From assembly GCA_963834365.1 (NCBI GenBank), contig CAWIBS010000033.1, positions 1 to 64,000 of the forward strand: a stretch of 64,000 bases of DNA. Direction: 5' to 3'. Position 1 is the stretch's first letter, and each line of letters opens with the position of its first letter. Made by a program: the position numbers and the translations under genes. Below the pieces are notes generated by a model. That model was not told the origin of the DNA. It saw only the letters and a list, made by a program, of their open reading frames with translations, and did no database searches. The stretch is from CAWJAP01 sp963834365. Lineage in GTDB: Bacteria; Acidobacteriota; Vicinamibacteria; Vicinamibacterales; Vicinamibacteraceae. Positions 39,942-51,338 of this stretch are shown here, piece after piece.

Positions 39942-42033
39942 TGATGCTCATCCGTCGCCGAGGCGCCTGGGGCGCCCTGGTGGCTGCGCTCCTCGCGTGC
40001 CCGATCGTGGCCGCCGCGCAGACACCGCAGACCCGCTGGTATCTCGCCGAGGGCTCGACCGGGCCCTTCTTCGAAGAAGACATTCTGATTGCCAATCCCG
40101 GCGCGCAGGCCGCGACGGTGCGGATGCAGTTCTTTCAGCAGACCGGCGGTGCGCCGGTCGTGCTGACCGACACCGTTCGCGGCGACGAGCCGCAAGCGCA
40201 TCCGGGTCAACGCGACGATCGCCGAAGGCGCCGTCTCCGCCGTTGTCGAATCGACCAACGGCGTGCCGATTGTCGTCGAACGGACGATGTACTGGTCTGA
40301 GAAGCGCGGCGGCCACAACGCGCTCGCCGTGGAAGCCCCTTCCACGACCTGGTACATGGCCGAGGGGGCGGCGAACGAGTTCTTCCACACGTTCATCCTC
40401 CTGGCCAATCCACAGTCCACGGCCGCGACCGCGACCCTGACGCTGCAGCGTGACGACGGGTTCACGCAGGCGATTCCGATTGCGCTCGATCCGCTCGACC
40501 GCGAGACGGTGTATGTGAATACGGATCCGCGCACCGCCGCCTTCGCCGGCTACAGCTTTGCCGCGAGCATGACGGCCGACCAGCCGGTCTTCGTCGAGCG
40601 GGCGATGTACTTCCAGGGCTTCGAGGGCGGCCACAGCTCGACCGGCGTCACGGCGCCCTCGACCACGTGGCTGTTCGCCGAGGGCTTCACCGGCGAGGAC
40701 TTCTTCACCTTCTTCCTGATCAACAACCCCAATGCGAGTCCCGCCACGGTCACGCTGACCTACTTCCTCGACAACGGGACGACGGTCGAGCGCGTAACGG
40801 CAGATCGCGGCGACCGCTCGCGACACGGTATTCGCCAATTTGGACCCGGAATTGCAGTCGGCAGCCTTCGCCACCCGGATCACGAGCACGGTGCCCGTCG
40901 TGGCCGAACGCGCCATGTACTGGGGAGGCTTCGCCGAGGGCCATGCCACCACCGGCGTCACCCAGACTGCCGGCACGTGGGGCTTTGCCGAAGGCCTGGC
41001 CGACGTGAACTTCGGGCTGCCTTTCCAGACGTTCTACCTGTTCCTGAACCCGTCGGCGGCGCCAATCACGGTGCGGGGCTTCTTCTACCGCGAGGACGGT
41101 ACCGGATCGATCCACGACTTCACGATTTCCGCCAACTCGCGCTACACGCTCTACGGGGCGTCGATTCCGGGGATGAGCAATCAGGCGTTCGCGGCGTTCT
41201 TCCAGGGCCAGTCGGGCGCCCAGTTCACGGCCGAGCGCGCCGTCTACTGGGGCGCGGGCCGCTACGGCGGTCACGTGAGCGCAGGCGTGCCCTTCACCGG
41301 CACGCTGGCGAACCCGCCCGGCGTGCCCGGACCGACGACGACGAGCGTGACTCCGGCCGAGGGACCGGCGACCGGCGGAACGAACGTGCTCATCAACGGG
41401 GCGAACTTCTCGCAGGGCGCGTCGGTCCTCTTCGGCGGCGTGCCCGCTCCGCTCGGTGGTCGTGCTCGATGCGAACACGGATTTCGCGACGACTCCCGCG
41501 CAAGCCCCGGTCACCGTCAACGTCGAGGTCCATGAGCGGCGGCGTGAGCAGCGTCGCTCGCCGGCGCCTTCCGCTACAACGCTGTGGCGCCGCCCGCACC
41601 GCCCGCACCGCCAGGCATTCCCACGGATCCGCCGGTCGCGCGCTACCCGAACCCGCCCTTCTACCCCGAAAACCTGTTCGGCGTGGTCGCTCAGGTCGCG
41701 GCCGAGCGCCGGGGCGACCTCATCGGCTCCTGCCGCGAGTTCGGAGGGAACCACAACTTCCTGTTCGAGGTGGTGCGGCGACTGCGCGAGCGCAGCCCGC
41801 GCTGGGGTCTCAACTGGAAGCGCGGCAACACCGGCGACATGTCCGAGGACGTGGTGACCTATCACTGGGGAGAGGGCGAGCCCAGCGAAGGCAGCACGCG
41901 GGTGTACATCATCGACGTCATTTCGGGCCATTGCGGCGGCAGTCCCGGACCGAACTGGGACGATGTGACGGCTCGGACCTACGGCTCGCCGAACTTCACG
42001 GTGGGCCGCTGGACGATTCAGCCGCTGCACTGA
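39942..42033 (+). CDS. Exported repeat protein with an IPT/TIG domain, frameshifted
   Basis: About 690 residues after repair. A signal peptide (GALVAALLACPIVAAAQT) is followed by four to five repeats of about 105-130 residues, each opening with an aromatic-AEG motif: WYLAEGSTGPFFEED, WYMAEGAANEFFHTF, WLFAEGFTGEDFFTF, WGFAEGLADVNFGLP. Each includes a NPxxxxATVTL strand and a VVERxMYW or VFVERAMYF closing strand. An IPT/TIG domain follows (SVTPAEGPATGGTNVLING). The last 130 residues (YPENLFGVVAQVAAERRGDL ... GHCGGSPGPNW) form a separate globular domain. Frames shift near 40,195, 40,800, 41,455 and 41,540. A surface or secreted role is likely; the AEG repeat resembles DUF5719-like repeats but I am not certain. 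Confidence 0.68.
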
Positions 42034-42063
42034 GAGTCCGGGCGAAAGACCGCGGGCTCCGGT

Positions 42064-42120
42064 AGGCCGGACCTTTAGGACCGGGCGCGACCGCACGCGT
42101 CGGTCCGGCTGCAGCCGGAC
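42064..42120. repeat. REP-like palindromes (GCCGGACC... and GTCCGGCTGCAGCCGGAC)
   Basis: A degenerate copy AGGCCGGACCTTTAGGACCG at about 42,064 and a perfect palindrome at 42,103-42,120 follow the stop of the repeat protein. Same family as the copies at 15.3, 16.4 and 53.3 kb. Confidence 0.7.
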
Positions 42121-42142
42121 GCGCCGTGTCGTCAGCACCTGA

Positions 42143-42176
42143 CTCGTCACTTGTCACTCGACATTCGTCACCACCC
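42143..42176. repeat. Short heptanucleotide array before DUF3891 gene
   Basis: Heptamers CTCGTCA, CTTGTCA, CTCGACA and TTCGTCA in exact 7-bp register end 4 bp before the ATG at 42181. Confidence 0.65.
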
Positions 42177-42180
42177 GACA

Positions 42181-42897
42181 ATGATCCTGCGTCCCGACGG
42201 CGACGCCTGGCTGTTCATCACCCAGCCCGATCACGCACGGCTGGCGGGGGTGCTGATCGAGCACTGGTGCGCCGACGGGTTTCTCGAGCGACCGACGCGC
42301 ACCCGCGTCCTCCAGGCCGCACACCAGCACGACATCGGGTGGACGCCGGTGGACGCGTCCCCCCTCGTCAACCCGGACACCGGTGATCCCTTCGACTTCA
42401 TCTCGGCGCCCATCGAGGTGCGTCAGGCGATCTGGCCGCGCGCCGTCGCCGAGTTGGCGCGCGACGATGCGTATGTCGCGGCCCTGGTCGCCCAGCACGC
42501 GCTGACCGTCTACCGCCGCTTCCAGCACGACCCGGCCTGGCGGGAATTCTTTCCGCAGATGGAAGCGATGCGCGACGATCTGCTGCCGACAGGGTCATCG
42601 TCGTTCCTGCAGGACTACACGATCGTCGGCCTCGGCGATCTCTTCTCGCTCATCGTCTGCAACGGGTGGCCGGAGCCGTACCTCATGGAAGGCTACCGGG
42701 CTATACTCTCGGGCGATCGTCTGAGCGTCTCGCCGGATCCGTTCGCCGGGCAGGCCGTCCCCTTCGAGGTACCGGCACGGCGGATCGATCGGCGGCGCTA
42801 CACGTCCGACGAGGATCTCAGACTGGCGCTCGCGACCGCTCCCGTCGCCCTGCTGCGCGGGATCGCGAGCGGCACGCCGCCCGCCCCGCGCCCATGA
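42181..42897 (+). CDS. DUF3891 family protein
   Basis: 238 residues matching the DUF3891 family: MILRPDGDAWLFITQPDHAR, AGVLIEHW, AAHQHDIGWTPVDASPLV, VAQHALTVYRR, LQDYTIVGLGDLFSLIVCNG. The family has conserved His/Asp positions and is suspected to be an enzyme, but its activity is unknown. The stop overlaps the start of phoB by 4 bp (ATGA), implying translational coupling with the phosphate two-component system. Confidence 0.82.
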   Translation: MILRPDGDAWLFITQPDHARLAGVLIEHWCADGFLERPTRTRVLQAAHQHDIGWTPVDASPLVNPDTGDPFDFISAPIEVRQAIWPRAVAELARDDAYVAALVAQHALTVYRRFQHDPAWREFFPQMEAMRDDLLPTGSSSFLQDYTIVGLGDLFSLIVCNGWPEPYLMEGYRAILSGDRLSVSPDPFAGQAVPFEVPARRIDRRRYTSDEDLRLALATAPVALLRGIASGTPPAPRP

Positions 42898-43586
42898 GCC
42901 GCATCCTCGTCGTCGAAGACGATCGCGACATCGCGCAGCTCATCGTCCATTACCTGACGCAGGCCGGCCACGATCCGGAGGTGGTCCCGAACGGGACCGA
43001 TGCGCTGCTCCACCTTCGCCGCGGGATCCCCGATCTGGTGATCCTCGACCGCATGCTGCCGGGCCTCGACGGCCTGGAGATCTGCCGCATGCTGCGCGCC
43101 AGCCCGCCCACGGCGGGGGTTCCCATCATCATGCTGACCGCGCGCGCTGAGGAGTCGGATCGCATCGTCGGGCTGGAGATTGGCGCCGACGACTACGTGA
43201 CGAAGCCGTTCAGCCCGAAGGAGCTCGTCGCGCGGGTCGCCGCCCTGCTGCGCCGGACGACCCGTGCCGAGCCGGACGATCGGGTCCAGCAGTATGGCTC
43301 ACTCAGCATCGACGCGGACCGGCACGTCGTCACCGACGGCGGCCACGAGGTGCGGCTCACGGCGAAGGAGTATCTGCTGCTCCACTACTTCCTCGAGCAT
43401 CGCGGGCGCGTGCTGTCGCGCGACCTCCTGCTCTCGGACGTCTGGGGCTATCAATACACCGGCGGGACACGCACGGTTGACGTCCACGTGCGCCGGCTGC
43501 GCGAGAAGGTCCCGCTGCTCGTCTACGCCATCGAGACGATCAAACAATTCGGGTACAAGCTCAAAGCGTCGCCGGATGATGAATAG
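42894..43586 (+). CDS. phoB: Response regulator, OmpR/PhoB family
   Basis: 230 residues. Receiver domain ILVVEDDRDIAQLIVHYLTQ with phospho-acceptor Asp in LVILDRMLPG (about 52), Thr in IIMLTARAEE and Lys in DYVTKPFSPKEL. The C-terminal winged helix has VRLTAKEYLLLHYFLEHRGR, SRDLLLSDVWGYQYTGGTRT and VDVHVRRLREKV. Position before a PhoR-type kinase and opposite a phosphate transporter operon identifies it as the PhoB-type regulator. Coupled to DUF3891 upstream; separated from phoR by a 130-bp heptanucleotide array. Confidence 0.88.
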   Translation: MSRILVVEDDRDIAQLIVHYLTQAGHDPEVVPNGTDALLHLRRGIPDLVILDRMLPGLDGLEICRMLRASPPTAGVPIIMLTARAEESDRIVGLEIGADDYVTKPFSPKELVARVAALLRRTTRAEPDDRVQQYGSLSIDADRHVVTDGGHEVRLTAKEYLLLHYFLEHRGRVLSRDLLLSDVWGYQYTGGTRTVDVHVRRLREKVPLLVYAIETIKQFGYKLKASPDDE

Positions 43587-43595
43587 TGTCGGCTC

Positions 43596-43715
43596 AGGGC
43601 TCGAGGCTGAGGGCTCTGGTTAACCACTGGTTTGAGCCGGGACGTCCCCCTGGTCTCTGGTCTCTGGTCTCTGGTCTCTGATTCCCTGATGCCTGGTCCC
43701 TGACCCCTGATTCGA
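43596..43715. repeat. Heptanucleotide degenerate array between phoB and phoR
   Basis: GGCTCAG/GGCTCGA units, then TCTCTGG x4, then CCCTGAT/CCTGGTC units, ending directly before the phoR ATG at 43717. It leaves no obvious Shine-Dalgarno for phoR except purines within the array. Confidence 0.8.
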
Positions 43716-43716
43716 C

Positions 43717-45459
<1,743 letters not shown>

Positions 45460-45471
45460 ACCCGTGAAGGC

Positions 45472-45640
45472 AGCGGAGGGGACGGAGGGAACGGTCTTAA
45501 CACAGAGGAACGAAGGAACGGAGACGAACAGAGAAGAGCCTTGATTCCTATTTCTATTGTTTGGATTTGAATGTTCTCCGTTCGCCTCCGTTACTCCGTT
45601 CCTCTGTGTTAAGACCGTTCCCTCCGTCCCCTCCGTTACC
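45472..45640. repeat. Long imperfect palindrome (~65-bp arms), copy B
   Basis: The left arm (45472-45534) and right arm (45574-45640) are near-complementary and share long identical stretches with copy A at 21,760. The AT-rich loop again contains CTATTTCTATTG. It lies between the convergent phoR and pit stop codons, with 12 and 16 bp to spare. Confidence 0.9.
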
Positions 45641-45656
45641 CAACGCCAGTGAGCTC

Positions 45657-46656
45657 CTACGAGCTCAGAACCGAGAGTGCCCAGTAGGTCACGGCGCCAA
45701 TGAAGGCCGAGGCCGGAATGGTCAGAATCCAGGCCCACATGATCTGTCTGGCCACACCCCAACGCACGGCGGACAGCCGTCGTGTGGCGCCGACGCCGAC
45801 GATGGCCCCCGTGATCGTGTGCGTCGTGCTGATGCCAACCCCCATCATCGTCGCCAGGAAGATGGCGACCGCCGCGCCCGTCTCCGCGGCGAACCCGCCG
45901 ACGGGCTGGAGCTTGGTGATCTTCGAGCCCATCGTGTGGATGATGCGCCACCCTCCCGAGAGCGTGCCGAGGCCGATCGCGAGGTGCGCCGCGATCACCA
46001 CCCAGAACGGGATGGTGAACTCGGTGAGGTAGCCGGCCGTGAACAGCACGCCGGCAATGATGCCCATCGTCTTCTGGGCGTCGTTGGCGCCGTGCATCAG
46101 GCTGAAGCCGGCGGCCGACACTAGCTGCAGCCGCCGGAACCAGTGATCGACCCGCGCCGGGGCGCTGTTGCGGAACAGCCAGAGCACGCTCGTCATCAGC
46201 ACCAGCCCCACCGTCAACCCGATGAGGGGCGCGACGACGATGAAGATGAGCGTCTTGGTCCAGCCGGCCGGCACGATGGCAGCTGAAACCGGCCTTCGCC
46301 ACCGCAGCTCCGGCGTAGCCGCCGAACAGCGCGTGGGAAGAGCTGGTCGGCAGGCCGTAGTACCAGGTGATCAGATCCCAGACGATCGCCCCGAGAATGC
46401 CGGCGCCAATGACCGTGAACGTCACGGCCGAGAGGTCGATCATGCCGGCGCCGACGGTCCTGGCGACGGCGGTGCCGAAGCCGAATGCCGCGACGAAGTT
46501 GAAGAACGCCGCCCACAGCACCGCCTGGCCGGGTGTCAGCACGCGCGTCGAGACGACCGTCGCGATCGAGTTGGCGGCGTCGTGGAACCCGTTGATGTAG
46601 TCGAAGCAGAGGGCCAGTCCGATGAGCAGGACGACCACGAGGAACTGAGAGTCCAT
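45657..46656 (-). CDS. pit: Inorganic phosphate transporter, PiT family (one frameshift)
   Basis: About 333 residues with the two diagnostic repeats of the PiT family: CFDYINGFHDAANSIATVVS near the N-terminus and LMHGANDAQKTMGIIAGVLF in the second half. A helix-rich core includes YYGLPTSSSHALFGGYAG and GVGISTTHTITGAIVGVGAT. A base error near 46,278 splits the frame between AVAKAGF and the following WTKTLIFIVVAPLIG. It imports phosphate with H+ or Na+. The gene begins 3 bp after the DUF47 stop and faces phoR. Confidence 0.9.
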
Positions 46657-46659
46657 GAC

Positions 46660-47280
46660 TCAGGCGTGCTTGACGACGACGCCGTCGAGGACGTTCGCGA
46701 TGTCCTCGGCGCGATCGGTCGCAGCCTCGAGATAGTCGAAGATCTCCTTCCACTTGATGACGGCGATCGGGTCGCGCTCGTTGGCGAAGAGCGCCTCGAC
46801 GGCGCGCCGGTGCACGAGGTCGGCCTCGTGTTCGAGCCGATTGATCTCGGAGGTCGCAGGCGAGACGCCGGTCGTGTGCCGCAGCGCCCGCATGCCGGCG
46901 AGGACCTGCTCGGTCTGCGCGGTGATGATCCGGGCGAGCTCGCGCACGCCGTCGCGCAGCGCCTCGATGTGATAGAGCTTCAGCAGCCCCGCCGCGTCAT
47001 CGATGGCGTCGGCCACATCGTCGAGCGCCATCGCCAGCGCGTGAATGTCCTCGCGATCGATCGGGGTGACGAAGGTGCGGTGCAGGCGCTTCAGGACCTG
47101 CTGGGTCAGCGTGTCGCATTGATTCTCGATGGCGTTGATCTCGTCCGCACGCTCGAGCAGCGGCCGATCGGGCGCCACCATCTGCTCGAGCAGCCGGGCT
47201 GCCGCCAGAATCTCGGTGGCCATCGCGATGAAGTCGTCGAAAAAGGCTTCTTCACGCGGAATGAGCCGGAACTTGAACAC
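46660..47280 (-). CDS. DUF47 family protein (PhoU-like Pit accessory)
   Basis: 206 residues, all helical, matching the DUF47/PhoU-like family: FRLIPREEAFFDDFIAMATE, EINAIENQCDTLTQQVLKRL, HRTFVTPIDREDIHALAMAL, DDVADAIDDAAGLLKLYHIE and FDYLEAATDRAEDIANVLDG. These proteins pair with Pit transporters and modulate uptake. GTG at 47280 is preceded by GGGGGAT at a workable distance; TTG at 47283 is an alternative. It is followed after 3 bp by pit, and 45-73 bp upstream lie 11-bp-period repeats resembling a Pho box. Confidence 0.88.
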   Translation of the reverse strand: MFKFRLIPREEAFFDDFIAMATEILAAARLLEQMVAPDRPLLERADEINAIENQCDTLTQQVLKRLHRTFVTPIDREDIHALAMALDDVADAIDDAAGLLKLYHIEALRDGVRELARIITAQTEQVLAGMRALRHTTGVSPATSEINRLEHEADLVHRRAVEALFANERDPIAVIKWKEIFDYLEAATDRAEDIANVLDGVVVKHA

Positions 47281-47292
47281 CAATCCCCCTAT

Positions 47293-47318
47293 GCCGGCGC
47301 CCGACGGGGCGCCCGGGC
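47293..47318. other. Strong GC hairpin in the leader of the DUF47-pit operon
   Basis: GGCGCCCGACGGGGCGCC-type perfect stem with a short loop, between the putative Pho box and the GTG start. It could act in mRNA stability or attenuation. Confidence 0.5.
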
Positions 47319-47324
47319 GGGGGA

Positions 47325-47353
47325 TTGTATCCGCAATGTAACGGCCGTGTAAC
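47325..47353 (-). promoter_or_regulatory. Putative Pho box upstream of DUF47-pit
   Basis: On the minus strand the sequence reads GTTACAC-GGCC-GTTACAT followed by a weaker third unit (GATACAA) at the same 11-bp period. Seven-base direct repeats spaced by 4 bp are the architecture bound by PhoB-type regulators. Its position before a phosphate transport operon and beside phoB-phoR supports the call. Confidence 0.6.
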
Positions 47354-47379
47354 AACGACGGCCAGCCTGCCGGGCGTCG

Positions 47380-48322
47380 TTACGTCGTGAACGCCTTGCG
47401 CAGCAGGTCGATGCTCCGGGGCACGGCCGTGTCGGGGTTCTCTTTTCCTTCGAACTCCAGCGCGACCTACCCGCGGTAGTTGACCTTCTGCAGGATGCCG
47501 GCGATGCGCTGGTAGTCGAGGTCGAGCGTGTACCACTCGCCGCCGCCGTCGTAGGTCTTGGCCTGCACGAAGACGGTGTGCGGCGCAATCATCTCGAGCT
47601 TCGGGTAGGGATCCTCGAGGAAGTTGCCGGTGTCCATCAGCGCGCCGAGCCATGGCGACTTGATGGCGTCGAGGATGCGCAGCTGGCCCTCGGGTGTGCG
47701 CGCGAGCCCCCAGTGGTTCTCGAGCGCGAGGAGCACGCCGTACTCGGCGGCCTTGGGCAGCAGCGCCTCGATGCTCTCGATGCACCACTTGAAGCCCTCG
47801 TCCTCGGTGTGCCCGGGAAGCACCGGCTCGATGCCGCGGTTCTTCATCAAGTCGTCGAACGACTGGATCGTGTTCCAGCGGCCCGTGTTCAGGCGCAGGC
47901 ACGGGATGCCGAGATCGTGCGCGAGCTGCATGCACTGGAGTGTGTGATCGATGTCCTTCTGCCGCGCCGCCGGGTCGGGATCGACGAAGTCCTGGTGGAT
48001 GGAAAGGCTGATGAGCGACACGCCGTTGACGAACGCGCGCCGCTTGAGGCCCTGCACGTAGGCGCGGTCCTCGCTGTCCATCTGGCGATGCAGGACGTCC
48101 ACGCCCTCGACGCCGAGCGCGGCCGCCTTGTCGATGACCGTCTCGATCGGCGACCTTCGGCGGACGGAAGTGCCAGTACGAATAGGTCGACAGCGCCAGC
48201 TTGATGCGGCCGGCGGACGGCCGTGGGCGTGGATTGAGCTGACGCATCCCGAGAGACCCGCGGCCGTCGCGGCGAGTGCAGAGCTCGCACGTGGACAGAA
48301 ATGCTCGACGCGATTGAGGCAT
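47380..48322 (-). CDS. Sugar phosphate isomerase/epimerase (TIM barrel), with frameshift and in-frame amber codon
   Basis: Start ATG 48322 (MPQSRRAFLSTCELC, Tat-like) has GGAG 5 bp upstream. The body reads GRIKLALSTYSYWHFRPPK, then after an extra base near 48,150 VIDKAAALGVEGVDVLHRQM, ISLSIHQDFVDPD, RLNTGRWNTIQSFDDL, VLLALENHWGLARTPEG and GALMDTGNFLEDPYPK: an AP-endonuclease-2-like TIM barrel with metal ligands Glu, Asp, His and Glu. At 47,467 a TAG interrupts VNYRG; reading continues in the same frame VALEFEGKENPDTAVPRSID, LLRKAF and ends at 47,380. Homologues have tyrosine here, so TAC to TAG is one change: error or real nonsense mutation. Confidence 0.8.
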
Positions 48323-48391
48323 GTAACTCCTTCTGCCGCCGCATTATGCCCGATTGGCGCCGACTCACGCGCGCTTACGTCCGAGAGGTTT

Positions 48392-48431
48392 GTTAACAGC
48401 GGCGTAACGCTTCGTTATTTGCGGGTCACGA
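48392..48431 (+). promoter_or_regulatory. Putative Pho box-like repeats upstream of the TonB-dependent receptor
   Basis: GTTAACA-GCGG-CGTAACG, then GTTATTT and GTCACGA, all in 11-bp register, 84-123 bp before the receptor ATG. The pattern is weaker than the one before DUF47-pit but in the same sense as the gene it would control. Confidence 0.4.
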
Positions 48432-48514
48432 GCCGTCAGTAGCCTGCGAGACGTTTCCGGCGGCCCCCAGGGGCCCGCCGTACCAGGCTTTCCAGCCCAC
48501 TTTCCGAGGAGCGT

Positions 48515-51334
48515 ATGTCACGCACCGTACTCCACAGGGGCTTGCTCGGCCTGGCGCTCGCGGTTTTGTTCGCGACGCCTCCCGCCCGAGCGCAGCAGCC
48601 CACGCCGACCGCGATCAGCTCAGACGAACGGCCCGAAGGTCAGAGTCGTCGGAACCGTCCGCGACCAGCAGAACGCCATCGCCCTTCCGGGCGTGCCGGT
48701 CGAAGTCGTCGGGACGAGCGAGGTCGTCTACACGGACGTGGACGGCAAGTACATGTTGGATTCCCACCCGGCAGCTACGAGCTGAAGATCCTGATGGAGG
48801 GCTACCAGGAGCGGCGGCTCAAGCTCGAGGTCGCACCGGAGACGTCACCAACGGTTGACGTTGCGCTCCCCATGCAGGGCTTCACGGAGCAAGTGACGGT
48901 CTCAGCGGCCGCGATGGATGCCGGCTCGTCGTCGGCCGAGGCGCAGCTCGTCGAGCGCAAGAACGCCAACGTCATCAGCGACAACATGGGCGCTCAGGAA
49001 ATGCGGGCCAACGGCGATTCGGACGCCGCGGCGGCCATGCAGCGCGTCACCGGCCTGTCGGTCGTGGACAACCAGTACGTGTTCGTGCGCGGGCTCGGCG
49101 AACGCTACAGCAACACGACGCTGTCGGGCTCGACCATCCCGACGACCGAGCCGGACAAGAAGGTGGTGCCGCTCGACCTCTTCCCCACCGGCCTCATCGA
49201 CAGCGTTCAGATCGCCAAGTCGTACTCGCCCGACAAGTCGGCGGACTTCGCCGGCGGTCTCGTGCAGATCGTCCCGCTCAAGTTCCCGAACCGGCCGACC
49301 TTTGACCTCTCGTGGGGCATGAATTTCTACAGCACGGCCACGGGAGAGGACATCATCCTGAGTCCGCTCGGCAACCGCGACTTTCTGGGCTTCGACGATG
49401 GCGCCCGCGCGATGCCGGCGAGCTTCCCCAACAGCAAGATCATCCGGCGCGGCATCTACACTCCGGATGTGGGCTTCTCGCCCGACGAGATCACGACGTT
49501 CGGCCGCGCGCTGGAGGACGTGTGGAGACCCACGGAGGAATCAGGGAGTCCGGGGCAGAACTTCAGCGTCGTCTATGGCAACCGCTTCGGTAAGTTCGGT
49601 GTGATCGGCAGCGTCAGCCAATCCTACAAGGAGCAGTACGTCGAGGAGAACCGCCGGTTCTATCTGATTGGTGAAGGCGGCGCGCTCGAACAGAAAACGA
49701 ACTACGACATCCAGACTGGCGTTCAGAAAGCCCAGCTCGGCATCGTGGGCAACATCGCCTATCAGTTCTCGCCGAACCACCGGCTGGCGTTCGAGAACTT
49801 CTACACGCACAGCGGCAAGGACGAGGGCCGGTTCTTCGAAGGACCGAACCTCGACGCGAACTTCATCTATCGCAATTACCGCGTCCATTTCGTCGAGGAG
49901 GGACTCTTCTCGAACGGCGTGACCGGTGAGCACTTCTTCCAGGACTTTTCGAACAGCCGGATTCGACTGGCGCGTGAACTTCGGGCGCGCCAGCCGCGAC
50001 GAGCCCGACCTGCGCGAGTACCTCCAGCAGCAGACCATTGCCGGCGGCGCCGGCACCGGGCCATTCGGCCTCGCCGACGAATCGCAGAGCGGCTTTCCGC
50101 CAGTTCAATACCCTCGATGACGAAACGGTCGACGTCGTGGGCAACTGGTCGACGCTCCTGCTCACCGGCGGCCGCCCGACGCAGTTGAAGTTCGGCGCGA
50201 GCTACACCGACCGCACGCGCGACTTCGTCTCCCGGCGCTTCCGCTTCATTCCGGTCACGACGGGATCCGGGAACTCGGGGATTCCGGCCGCGGCACTGGT
50301 GCTCCCCCCCGAGGAGCTCTACGCGTCACAGAACATCGGCCCGTGGTTCCGCTTCAACGAGGAAACGCGGCCTACCGACCTGTACGACGCGGACCTGAAG
50401 GACCTCGCGTTCTACGGCATGGCCGACTTCACCTTGTCGCCCCGCCTCCGCCTCGTGACCGGTGCTCGCATCGAGGACTTCGAGCAGACGGTCGTGACGC
50501 AGGATCCCTTCGGCCTCTTTCAGCGCGAGATCGTCGCGAACAACGACAACACCGACTTCTTCCCGGCGCTGAACCTGGTCTACGCGATGTCGCCCGACAC
50601 GAACTTCCGGGTGAGTGCGAGCCAGACCGCCAACCGCCCCGAGTTCCGCGAGCTCGCCCCCTTCGAGTTCACCGATGTCGTCGGCAATCGCGCGATTCGC
50701 GGCAACCCGGAGCTGACGCGCGCCCTCATCCAGAACTACGACGTGCGCTGGGAGCGCATCAGCGGCGGGCGCAACGTCCTCGCGGCGAGCTTCTTCGCGA
50801 AGTACTTCGACGATCCGATCGAGCGCGTGATCATCGCGGCGGCGCAGCCGATTGCCAGCTTCGAGAACGCGGAGAGCGCCCGCAATCTGGGGCTCGAGCT
50901 CGAGCTCGGCCAGCAGCTGGTCGGCGGCTTCTTCGTCGGCGCGAACTACAGCTACATCGACTCGACGATCACCCTCACCGAGGCCACGCGCCAGGTGCAG
51001 ACCTCCGCCGAGCGGCCGCTCCAGGGCCAGTCCAAGAACCTGTTCAACGGCCTCTTCGAGTACGCGCTCGGAGGCTTCTCGACCCGGCTCCTCGTGAACT
51101 TCTTCGGCGACCGGATCGCCGACGTCGGCTCGAACGGGGCTCCGGACATCATCGAAGAAGGCCGCAGCACGCTCGACCTCGTGTTCAGCCAGCGGCTTGG
51201 GCCGCCTCGGTCTGCGCGTCAACATCGAGAACCTGACGGACAGCACGTGGCTCTTCACCCAGGGGACGGAGGACCAGCGGCGCTTCAAGCTGGGGCGCAC
51301 CTTCTCCTTCACCCTCGGCTACACCGTTTACTGA
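48515..51334 (+). CDS. TonB-dependent receptor with N-terminal carboxypeptidase-regulatory-like domain, frameshifted
   Basis: About 940 residues. Signal peptide (GLLGLALAVLFATPPARA), then a carboxypeptidase-regulatory-like domain whose middle is frame-shifted (VRVVGTVRDQQNAIALPGVP, VEVVGTSEVVYTDVDGKYML, then GSYELKILMEGYQERRL). The plug domain contains DSDAAAAMQRVTGLSVVDNQ, VFVRGLGERYSNTTLSGSTI and DLFPTGLIDSVQIAKSYSPD. A long outer-membrane beta-barrel ends FKLGRTFSFTLGYTVY. Frames shift near 48,640-48,760, 49,965, 50,095 and 51,200. It takes up an unknown ligand through TonB. A beta-helix protein and a lipoprotein gene follow on the same strand, and a Pho-box-like sequence precedes it. Confidence 0.86.
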
Positions 51335-51338
51335 GGAG

